From Phycisphaerae bacterium (GTDB lineage: Bacteria; Planctomycetota; Phycisphaerae; UBA1845; Fen-1342), in NCBI GenBank assembly GCA_026984555.1, contig JALSRY010000036.1, positions 1 through 5,507 on the forward strand: DNA of 5,507 nucleotides. Direction: 5' to 3'. The stretch's first letter is position 1; the number at the start of each line of letters is the position of its first letter. The notes beneath the pieces were generated by a model. That model was not told the origin of the DNA and did not search any database. It saw only the letters and a program-made list of their open reading frames with translations. The position numbers and the translations under genes were made by a program. Positions 1 through 5,087 of the stretch are shown piece after piece.

Positions 1-533
1 CGGAACTTGTAGACCTGGCTCGGGTCGAACGGCCCCCAGCCATTATCTTCGTCCCAGTCGTCGATGTTGCGTGTGAAGGTCTGCCAGCCGGGGCCGAACC
101 CGCCGCTGACGGACGTGTGCTCGACGTCGAAGAAGAAGTTGCGGCTTCCGCTGAAGGCCCACTCGCCGGCGCCTTCATCCCATTGACGAGAGTAGATGCG
201 GAGCCAGAACCCCTGGGTGGTGTCGGGGATCAGCCAGTCGCCTTCGATCTGGAGCGTGATCGTCAGATCGCCATAGGTGAAATCGTAGGCGTTCGGATCC
301 TGAAGGTCGGCCATCTGGATATCCATGACCTGATAGCCGGTCGAATCCATCGGGACGTGAGCCCAGACCCCGCCGTCTTCGAGATAAGGGCCGGTGGTCG
401 GGTTGTTCGGGTCGTTGGGCCGGACGGTGACCCCGTCGGTGGTGGTGAAGTCGTTGCTGTAGACCGTGATGGGCGTTGCCAAAGCAGAGCCCACCACCGC
501 GAGCAACAGCGTGATGCACAGCGCGCGTTTCAT
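1..533 (-). CDS. Secreted protein of unknown function, N-terminal part (C-terminus beyond window edge)
   Basis: Reading leftwards from the ATG at 533-531, the frame stays open to the window edge for 177 codons, plus two bases of an arginine codon, so the gene is cut by the window and no stop is seen. A strong Shine-Dalgarno (GGAGG within 541-546, about 8 bases before the ATG) fixes the start. Residues 1-19 form a signal peptide: MKR, a hydrophobic core CITLLLAVVG, then ALA before T20. The mature part opens with ITVYSNDF and is acidic and aromatic-rich, with few lysines, alternating beta-type segments (TITLQIEG, GFWLRIYS, RNFFFDVEH) and many D/N/G turns. This suggests an all-beta, jelly-roll-like extracellular domain, such as those in planctomycete PEP-CTERM or lectin-like proteins. 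That is inference: no catalytic motif is visible, and any C-terminal sorting signal would lie outside the window. It is divergent from the pseudopilin gene, and its promoter candidate lies at 631-659. Confidence 0.85.
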   Translation of the reverse strand, partial: MKRALCITLLLAVVGSALATPITVYSNDFTTTDGVTVRPNDPNNPTTGPYLEDGGVWAHVPMDSTGYQVMDIQMADLQDPNAYDFTYGDLTITLQIEGDWLIPDTTQGFWLRIYSRQWDEGAGEWAFSGSRNFFFDVEHTSVSGGFGPGWQTFTRNIDDWDEDNGWGPFDPSQVYKF

Positions 534-630
534 TCCTTGATCCTCCTTTTCGAAACCCCAGAAAGCTGAGAAGCGAGAACGGCGCAGTCCGAACACGACG
601 CGTAGCGCGGGCTGCGATTTCACAAATCCT

Positions 631-659
631 ATGCTAACACTCGACAGTCGCGTTTGCAA
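631..659 (-). promoter_or_regulatory. Sigma70-like promoter for the secreted-protein gene
   Basis: On the minus strand a -35 hexamer TTGCAA (659-654, 4 of 6 to consensus) and a -10 hexamer TAGCAT (636-631, 4 of 6) are separated by exactly 17 bases. A run of seven T residues on the minus strand (667-661) sits immediately upstream of the -35 and could act as an UP-like element. Initiation near 624 would give a leader of about 90 bases before the Shine-Dalgarno and ATG at 533. The spacer contains a small odd palindrome, CGAC-T-GTCG (642-650), that could be coincidental or a weak operator. Identified by eye only, with no transcript data. Confidence 0.45.
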
Positions 660-854
660 CAAAAAAAGCCCGGCGGTGGGGCGGGAAAACTGCTGAGAAA
701 ATGTCTAAACTTCCGTTGACTCCGCAGATTACATTAGTTTCAGGAATGATGGAAAGTTGTCATGCCGCCGCCCCATCCGTGGCGCATCAAGCTATATGAA
801 GGTGCTAATGTATGAGATTGTGTCCAGAACACATTTGCCGCTTGTGTCGGCGGC

Positions 855-892
855 CCACCTGTCGTAAGTTGCATGTATTGCAATCCAGGTGG
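855..892 (+). promoter_or_regulatory. Nested inverted repeat upstream of the pseudopilin gene
   Basis: A perfect 7-bp outer arm pair, CCACCTG (855-861) and CAGGTGG (886-892), encloses a second perfect pair, TTGCA (869-873) and TGCAA (879-883), around a 5-base loop. The two stems are separated by unequal internal segments of 7 and 2 bases. It lies 110 bases before the pseudopilin start, so it could be a leader RNA hairpin or a protein-binding operator. Its role is inference: the structure is plain, but a match of this size can also occur by chance. Confidence 0.3.
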
Positions 893-1002
893 CGAGCCCG
901 CGGTTGCGCCCGGTTCGTGGTCCCCACGGTCACGCGGGGGGTGCGACAGCGCAGAGCCGGCCGGCCCGTTCCGCCGCATATCATTCGCAGGGAGGACGAA
1001 TC

Positions 1003-1965
1003 ATGACAGCGCAAAGCGGACAAGCCTCGCGGGGACGGGGGTTTACGCTGATCGAACTGCTCGTCGTCGTCGCCATCATCGCCCTGCTGATCTCGATCTT
1101 GCTGCCCTCGCTCCAGCAGGCGAAAGAGAAAGCACGCATGGCCAAGTGCGCCGCGAACCTCCACAGCCTCGGGCAGGCCCGGCTCATGTGCGACATGGAG
1201 TTCAAGGGATTTGGTCCTACGTGGGACGATGGAAGTGAAACGAGGTTTATGCTTACGTGGGTTGATGTGCTCTTTGATACCCGGATCCTCAACGACGCGA
1301 ACGCCGGCATCTGTCCATCGGACCAGCGCCCCGATGAGGTCGCCGAAGCCCGCGGGCAGGATTGGCGCTTCTACTTCGTGCGCACCATGGGCGTCCAGGA
1401 CGAGATTCGCCGGGGGGTCCGCACCAGCTACGCCATCAACGCCATCATCCACTGGAACAACAAGAAAGATCGCTTTCAGAACAGCGCCCGGCAGGTCTTT
1501 GCCATCGACGGGTGGTGGACCTGGTTCGGCGGATTGAACGCCAACTGGCTCGCCTCCGGCGGACTTGGCGATCCGCTGAGTACGCCCCATTGGGAAGGCA
1601 CGATGGTGGGTTGGCGCCACACCCAGGAATACGCCGCCAACACCGTCTTCATGGATGGGCATGTGACGCCGATCGTGCCCAACCTGGGAGGCTACGTTCC
1701 CAATCCTTCGTTGAACAACCCCGACCGCACCGTGGACACGGTGAAATACTTCACGTGGCTGCCCGGCGAAATGCCCACACGCTTCGATTTCGACTCCTAC
1801 CAGGGGGAGATCGAGGAGTATCGCGGGCGAAGACCCGCCTACAGCGGCAACACCGGGGAATTCGGACAGCCCGCGGGCATGCCCCTCGCGGAGCTGTGTG
1901 CATCCTACAAAACGCGCCACAAGACCTGGGCCCGCCTGCCGAACAACCCCCGCTACCGACGCTAG
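1003..1965 (+). CDS. Pseudopilin-like protein with prepilin cleavage/methylation motif (planctomycete H-X9-DG type)
   Basis: A 320-residue protein. The start at 1003 is chosen because GGAGG at 991-995 lies 7 bases upstream and the prepilin leader then has normal length; the in-frame ATG at 889 would add 38 arginine-rich residues without such a site. The leader (residues 1-13, ending R-G-R-G) precedes a class III prepilin motif FTLIE (14-18) with the conserved Glu at mature position 5, followed by a hydrophobic helix (about 19-36) that anchors and assembles pilins. Cleavage by PilD-type peptidase between G13 and F14 is expected from the family. Further hallmarks of the planctomycete DUF1559-like group are ICPSD (103-107) and, near the C-terminal third, WRH (204-206) with NTVFMDGHV (213-221). 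Here 11 residues, not 9, separate His206 from Asp218-Gly219. The exact role of these numerous pseudopilin-like proteins is not established. The zinc-ribbon gene follows 8 bases downstream, which implies an operon. Confidence 0.95.
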   Translation: MTAQSGQASRGRGFTLIELLVVVAIIALLISILLPSLQQAKEKARMAKCAANLHSLGQARLMCDMEFKGFGPTWDDGSETRFMLTWVDVLFDTRILNDANAGICPSDQRPDEVAEARGQDWRFYFVRTMGVQDEIRRGVRTSYAINAIIHWNNKKDRFQNSARQVFAIDGWWTWFGGLNANWLASGGLGDPLSTPHWEGTMVGWRHTQEYAANTVFMDGHVTPIVPNLGGYVPNPSLNNPDRTVDTVKYFTWLPGEMPTRFDFDSYQGEIEEYRGRRPAYSGNTGEFGQPAGMPLAELCASYKTRHKTWARLPNNPRYRR

Positions 1966-1973
1966 GAACATCC

Positions 1974-2381
1974 ATGGACAAGCGAAACCTGACGCTCACG
2001 GGTATCGCCGTCGCCTTGTTGGCTGCCGCGACAGTGTACTACTTCACGCGTTCGGGGGCGCAAGCGCGCATGCCCAGCAAGGTGAGCGTGAATTGCGCGT
2101 GTCTCGCGTGCCGGAAATTCGTCGGCGTGGACGCGAAAATCACCGACCCCAAGCCCTTTACATGTCCCTTGTGTGGCCAGCGGGCGGCGTATCCGCTCCT
2201 GATGTGCCGGGACTGCGGCGCCTACTTCGTTCCCAACCTCGAGCGCAGCCCCGACGGCGAGTTCCCCCAGATGCCCATGGCCCCATCCTGCCCCAAGTGC
2301 GGAAGCCGCAACGTCGGCGCATACGTCGGCCGCGAGCCGATCCCCGCGGACAAGCTCATCCTGCCCAAGTGGCCCCAGTGA
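1974..2381 (+). CDS. Membrane-anchored double zinc-ribbon protein, function unknown
   Basis: A 135-residue protein. The ATG at 1974 lies 8 bases after the pseudopilin stop, and AGGA (1964-1967) overlaps that stop codon, pointing to coupled translation. After MDKRN comes one hydrophobic segment (about 7-24, LTLTGIAVALLAAATVYYF), which reads as an N-terminal membrane anchor rather than a cleaved signal because no good cleavage site follows. The soluble part carries nine cysteines: C41, C43 and C46; C64 and C67; C78 and C81; C106 and C109. The pairs C43/C46 with C64/C67 and C78/C81 with C106/C109 have the CxxC...CxxC spacing of two consecutive zinc ribbons, with typical CPLCG and CPKCG knuckles. 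Zinc binding is inferred from the spacing, and C41 is an extra cysteine. Charges flanking the anchor do not settle which side of the membrane the domain occupies. The partner and process are unknown, but co-transcription suggests a role with the pseudopilin, for example in its assembly or quality control. Confidence 0.9.
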   Translation: MDKRNLTLTGIAVALLAAATVYYFTRSGAQARMPSKVSVNCACLACRKFVGVDAKITDPKPFTCPLCGQRAAYPLLMCRDCGAYFVPNLERSPDGEFPQMPMAPSCPKCGSRNVGAYVGREPIPADKLILPKWPQ

Positions 2382-2435
2382 GCGGGGCGGCGCGTCGTGG
2401 GGGCGTGTCGGCCGGCCCGGCTGGCGCAAAACAGA

Positions 2436-2470
2436 ACACGACCGGCGCCTCCCTCCAACGCCGGCCGTGT
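2436..2470 (+). terminator. Hairpin after the pseudopilin/zinc-ribbon unit, likely transcript end
   Basis: An imperfect stem of 11 base pairs with one A/C mismatch: ACACG (2436-2440) pairs with CGTGT (2466-2470), and CCGGCG (2442-2447) pairs with CGCCGG (2459-2464), around an 11-base pyrimidine-rich loop. It starts 55 bases after the zinc-ribbon stop codon. The absence of a following T-run argues against a classical intrinsic terminator. A Rho-assisted end or an mRNA-stabilising 3' structure is equally possible. Confidence 0.4.
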
Positions 2471-2618
2471 CCGCGGTAGGGCGTTCGGCTCGCCCCTGTT
2501 CGACGCTCATCGAACCCCCACCCGACCGGGTGCAATCGCACGCGGCGGGTGCGGTTGACGCTTCCCGGTGAGCGGCCTCTTACGCCGCCGGGGCGGGCCG
2601 AAGCCCCCCCGAAAGGCC

Positions 2619-2650
2619 CCCGGCTCGCCGCGGGATCAGCGGCTGCCGGG
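2619..2650 (-). terminator. Hairpin after the dockerin gene, likely transcript end
   Basis: A two-part GC stem: CCCGGC (2619-2624) pairs with GCCGGG (2645-2650) and GCCGC (2627-2631) pairs with GCGGC (2639-2643). The stems are joined by small unpaired bulges of 2 and 1 bases and closed by a 7-base loop. On the minus strand it begins 28 bases after the dockerin stop codon. No T-run follows, so intrinsic termination is uncertain. Being nearly symmetric, it could also act on transcripts arriving from the plus side. Confidence 0.45.
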
Positions 2651-2678
2651 CGCTTCCCCGTGTTCGCATCGTGGTGCG

Positions 2679-3797
2679 TCAGTCGGTTCGGCCGTAGACG
2701 GCGAGCATGGTCGCCAGGTCGGCCAGGTCTACGTCACCGTCGCCGTCGAGGTCGCCGTCCTCGTAGGCGGCGCCGCTGGTTTGTCCGTAGTGGGCGAGCA
2801 GCACGGCCAGGTCGGCGAGATCGACATCGCCGTCGTAATCGAGGTCGCCGACCAGCGCCCCGGGGGTGAGCACGTCGATCATCGAGTTGTCTGCATCGCC
2901 GATGTAGATCAGGTTGGCGGACTCGTCCACGGCAATCGCTTCGACGCCGCCGAACGCCGGCTTGGTGAGAAAGAACCCGCCGCCGATCGGGATTCGGGCC
3001 TCTGGTTCCTCGGGCAGGTCCTGCTGGCTGCCAACGGCGGTCCCGGAAAGGTCGTAGAGGTTGATTCCGTTCCCGGGGTTGGCTTTCGTGACGGTGAGGA
3101 GGCAAGGCCCCGGATTGCTGCCGCCGACGAGGAAGCCGGCGAACACGGAACTCACCGCCACCGCGCCCTGTGTGCCGGGGGCCACGGTGGCAGTAGAGCC
3201 CGTGGGAGCGAAGGAGGAATCGTAGTAGGCGACCGTTACCGGCCCGGCGCCGTCCTCACACGTGCCGAATTCGTCCGTGTCGTCGGCGAAAACGACCGCT
3301 TGGGCGGCCGTGATACCCTGCACGGCCGAGACGTCGCCCGTGTTCAGGTCGATCACCCCGGCGCGGCCGCCGTTGTCCTTTTCGACGGAAACGAGCTGGT
3401 CGGCGCCGGCGCCATAGCCGTTGCCGCTGGTGTTGAACGCGAGACCGTCGGGGCCCCAGCCGTCGGGGTCGCCGATGTTCAGGCCGATGTAGCCGTTGTA
3501 GGTGAGGATGCCGCCCGGAGGGGCCTGGTAGGTGGCGAGCCGGTTGTCCGAATAGAACGAGCGTGCGTCGCCGCTGACGTAGAGCAGGTTGTTCCTGAAG
3601 GCGATTCCCTCGGGCTTGAGAAAGGCGTCGTCGCCGGGCGAACTGAGCAGATCGTCCGCGACGTAATAACTGGTGACATGCCACCAGCGCCCGTAAAGCT
3701 GCATATCGAAACTGTTGACGGGCAGTGCGGCCCGGCTGCGCCCCGCTTGGGCCAGCACCAGCACGAGCGCCAGTGCCCCGATCCTGTAGCGTGACAT
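2679..3797 (-). CDS. Secreted beta-propeller-like protein with C-terminal dockerin
   Basis: A 372-residue protein. The ATG at 3797 is preferred because GGAGG lies 7 bases upstream and is followed directly by a signal peptide (MSRYR, then the core IGALALVLVLAQA, with likely cleavage after SRA at residue 23). The in-frame ATG at 3863 would add 22 residues before it. The mature region (about 24-315) contains segments that look like propeller blades: KPEGIAFRNNLLYVSGD (61-77), WGPDGLAF (114-121), then GRAGVIDLNTGDV, and GVEAIAVDESANLIYIGDADN (284-304), similar to NHL/YncE-like or SdiA-regulated-type folds. This is a fold guess, not a family assignment. Residues 317-369 are a type I dockerin with two calcium-binding F-hand repeats. 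No catalytic residues can be named. The tandem-repeat gene lies 120 bases upstream on the same strand. The protein is probably exported and retained or assembled through its dockerin. Confidence 0.93.
   Translation of the reverse strand: MSRYRIGALALVLVLAQAGRSRAALPVNSFDMQLYGRWWHVTSYYVADDLLSSPGDDAFLKPEGIAFRNNLLYVSGDARSFYSDNRLATYQAPPGGILTYNGYIGLNIGDPDGWGPDGLAFNTSGNGYGAGADQLVSVEKDNGGRAGVIDLNTGDVSAVQGITAAQAVVFADDTDEFGTCEDGAGPVTVAYYDSSFAPTGSTATVAPGTQGAVAVSSVFAGFLVGGSNPGPCLLTVTKANPGNGINLYDLSGTAVGSQQDLPEEPEARIPIGGGFFLTKPAFGGVEAIAVDESANLIYIGDADNSMIDVLTPGALVGDLDYDGDVDLADLAVLLAHYGQTSGAAYEDGDLDGDGDVDLADLATMLAVYGRTD
2691..2849 (-). other. Dockerin type I domain, two calcium-binding repeats
   Basis: Residues 317-338 and 348-369 of the dockerin protein are near-identical repeats offset by 31 residues. 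Each has a full DxDxDGxxDxxD loop: D318, D320, D322, D326 and D329 in the first, and D349, D351, D353, D357 and D360 in the second. Each is followed by the helix pattern LADLAxxLAxYG. In cellulosomal bacteria such domains bind cohesins. In planctomycetes they are common on secreted proteins without a known cellulosome. No cohesin is encoded in the window. Confidence 0.92.
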
Positions 3798-3844
3798 GCT
3801 TTCTCCTCCGAATGTGCGACGGGTACCGAGCGGGAAACTGGGGG

Positions 3845-3883
3845 AGGTCTCGCCCGTCGGCACGAGGCGTCGGGGCGAGACCT
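3845..3883 (-). terminator. Perfect 11-bp inverted repeat between repeat protein and dockerin gene
   Basis: AGGTCTCGCCC (3845-3855) and GGGCGAGACCT (3873-3883) are perfect complements around a 17-base loop. A second small hairpin, GATCC/GGATC (3884-3896), lies right beside it. On the minus strand these sit 21-73 bases after the stop codon of the tandem-repeat protein and end 47 bases before the dockerin start. No U-tract follows, so it may be a partial terminator, an mRNA-processing or stability element setting different levels of the two products, or an operator. Confidence 0.4.
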
Positions 3884-3917
3884 GATCCCCAGGATCGGGC
3901 TCAGAGTTGCTGCGGTA

Positions 3918-5087
3918 CTACGGCAAGACCCGCAGCACGTGGAAGCCGCCGGCCTTCTTACCGACCGGCGCGATCGTGAACGAAATCGTGTCCGAATCCG
4001 AGTAGCCGCTTTCCTGGCCGGTCGCGGTCGCGGTCAGCGTGACCGTCACCGGGGCCTCGAGCGGCAGATCGGCCGGAATGTCCAGCTCGAGCGTCTCGCT
4101 GACAGCCTGGCCGTCTTCCATCGGAATGCGGAACGAGCCTTCATACGTGAACGGATTGCCCGGAATGTCCGCCGTCAACGCGACATCCACCGTCACGAGG
4201 TCATCCATCCCCGAGTTGTTCGACAGCGTCGCCGTCATCTCGACCGTGTCCCCGGGGTGCAGCGTCGTGCCTTCCTGCGGCGAGCTGAAGTCGATGTAGA
4301 TGCCTTCCCCGTCCTTGAGCCCCGGAGCCGGCGCCCAGGTGATCGAGAAAGAGTCGCTGTCCTGCTCACCACTGTTCTGCGCGACGGCCGTCGCGTCGAT
4401 CGTGATCGGCACGGGCACGTCGATCGGCAGGTCCGGCACGCCCAGCTCGAACGTCTGGCTCAAAGACTCGCCGGCGTCCAGCGGCACCCGGTACTCGCCC
4501 TCGAACGACACCGGGTTGCCCGGAATGTCCGCGCTCGCGGTGATCGTCACGACGATCAGGTCCGCCGTGTCCATGTTGTTCGACAGCGACGCCGTGAACT
4601 CGACCGTGTCGCCCGGATAGACCGTGGAGCCTTCCTGCGGCGAGCTCATGTCGATGTCGATACCGTTGCCGTTCTTGCCGGGCAGCGGTGCCAGCGTCAG
4701 CGATAGCGAGTCGGAATCTTCCGTGCCGCTTTCCTGCCCGACCGCGGTCGCCGAAATCGTGACCGGAATCTCCGCCGGAACCTGGAGATCAGCCGGAACG
4801 TCGAACTCGAGCGTCTGCTCGGCGGTTTCCCCGGCGTCGAGCGGCAGGCGGAAACTGCCCTCGAAGTTGACCGGGTTGCCCGGAACGTCCGCGGTGAGCG
4901 ACACCGTGACCAGGATCAGGTCCGGGGCGTCCGTCTCGTTGGTGATGCTGGCCGTCATCGATACCGTGTCGCCGGGATAGACGGTCGTGCCCTCCTGGGG
5001 CGAGCTCAGATCGATCGTGACCGCCTGAGCCAGCGGTGTCAGCAGCAGCAAGGCCGCTGCCGTGATGGGAATGAGTCTGCGAAACAT
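3918..5087 (-). CDS. Secreted protein of three tandem Ig-like repeats
   Basis: A 389-residue protein. The frame is open upstream to an ATG at 5441, but the ATG at 5087 is chosen: GGAGG (5101-5097) lies 9 bases upstream and a signal peptide begins at once (MFRR, hydrophobic core, cleavage expected after AQA at residue 22). The mature protein is three repeats of 120 residues starting at 23, 143 and 263, each opening with I-D-x-SSPQEG-x-T and containing PGDTV, a T(A/S)-x-(I/L)-(T/S)-N segment, DxPGNP, FEG or YEG, P(L/M)-x-x-G and DSDS or DSDT. The alternating hydrophobic pattern and N/D/G turns suggest Ig-like beta-sandwiches resembling CARDB or NEW3 domains, which often carry adhesion or substrate-presenting parts. 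This family placement is inference. The acidic mature chain lacks cysteines. The tail (377-389: basic GKKAGG, then FHVLRVLP) is neither a PEP-CTERM nor an LPXTG signal. The dockerin gene follows 120 bases downstream and may be co-transcribed. Confidence 0.93.
   Translation of the reverse strand: MFRRLIPITAAALLLLTPLAQAVTIDLSSPQEGTTVYPGDTVSMTASITNETDAPDLILVTVSLTADVPGNPVNFEGSFRLPLDAGETAEQTLEFDVPADLQVPAEIPVTISATAVGQESGTEDSDSLSLTLAPLPGKNGNGIDIDMSSPQEGSTVYPGDTVEFTASLSNNMDTADLIVVTITASADIPGNPVSFEGEYRVPLDAGESLSQTFELGVPDLPIDVPVPITIDATAVAQNSGEQDSDSFSITWAPAPGLKDGEGIYIDFSSPQEGTTLHPGDTVEMTATLSNNSGMDDLVTVDVALTADIPGNPFTYEGSFRIPMEDGQAVSETLELDIPADLPLEAPVTVTLTATATGQESGYSDSDTISFTIAPVGKKAGGFHVLRVLP
3957..5021 (-). 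repeat. Three tandem 360-bp coding repeats
   Basis: Units at about 5021-4662, 4661-4302 and 4301-3957 encode residues 23-142, 143-262 and 263-377. The SSPQEG motif recurs at residues 28, 148 and 268, and PGNP at 69, 189 and 309, an exact 120-residue period. The DNA keeps blocks in register too: the plus-strand string TTGCCCGGAA recurs at 4156, 4516 and 4876, exactly 360 bases apart. By eye, repeats 1 and 2 are about 60% identical over their first 75 residues. Repeat 2 loses one residue in the 'VP(A)DL' region and regains it in the linker. Confidence 0.93.

Larger units (their letters stand above)
534..1002. other. Divergent intergenic regulatory region
   Basis: These 469 bases separate the start of the secreted-protein gene (minus) from the pseudopilin gene (plus). 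The part from about 610 to 880 is clearly richer in A+T than the rest of the window, as expected for promoters in a GC-rich genome. It holds a good minus-strand promoter (631-659) with a T-tract just upstream of its -35 (661-667 read on the minus strand). For the plus strand there are isolated -35-like hexamers, TTGACT at 716-721 and TTGTCA at 757-762, but neither has a convincing -10 at 16-18 bases, so no plus promoter is called. A nested inverted repeat occupies 855-892. Short open frames here (for example 812-1006, plus) lack convincing coding character. Confidence 0.7.
2382..2678. other. Convergent intergenic region rich in GC hairpins
   Basis: This 297-base gap lies between two converging stop codons. 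No frame here shows coding character. It is unusually dense in inverted repeats. Besides the two large ones annotated separately (2436-2470 and 2619-2650), there are GGGCG/CGCCC with a 7-base loop (2479-2495), CACCC/GGGTG with the loop GACC (2519-2532), and GGGGC/GCCCC with an 8-base loop (2590-2607). None is followed by a clear U-tract on either strand, as is common for transcript ends in GC-rich bacteria. Confidence 0.6.

Noticed and set aside
660..685. Minus-strand GC stem followed by seven T residues, resembling an intrinsic terminator
   Set aside because: The stem is only four base pairs and no minus-strand gene lies upstream that would need it. The T-run is better explained as an element just upstream of the -35 at 654-659.
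812..1006. Small plus-strand frame of 64 codons with a cysteine-rich start (CPEHICRLCRRPTC) that overlaps the pseudopilin ATG by four bases (ATGA)
   Set aside because: Only a weak AAGG ribosome site precedes it, most of its length is arginine-rich with no domain pattern, and it spans the nested inverted repeat. The pseudopilin already has its own strong ribosome site. The overlap is probably chance.
805..1971. Long minus-strand open frame opposite the pseudopilin gene
   Set aside because: It is antisense to a gene with unmistakable prepilin motifs. Its product has no signal, domain or ribosome site, as expected for a shadow frame in GC-rich DNA.
2568..3794. Long plus-strand open frame opposite the dockerin gene
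   Set aside because: It is the complement of a signal-peptide and dockerin protein. Its valine/arginine-rich product mirrors the GTC-rich complement of Asp codons.
3939..4706. Plus-strand open frame opposite the tandem-repeat gene
   Set aside because: Its repetitive arginine/aspartate-rich product only reflects the 360-bp repeats of the real gene on the other strand.
3956..5021. The 360-bp periodicity as a CRISPR or mobile-element signature
   Set aside because: The units are contiguous, keep the reading frame and encode a regular protein module. There are no spacers, terminal inverted repeats or transposase.
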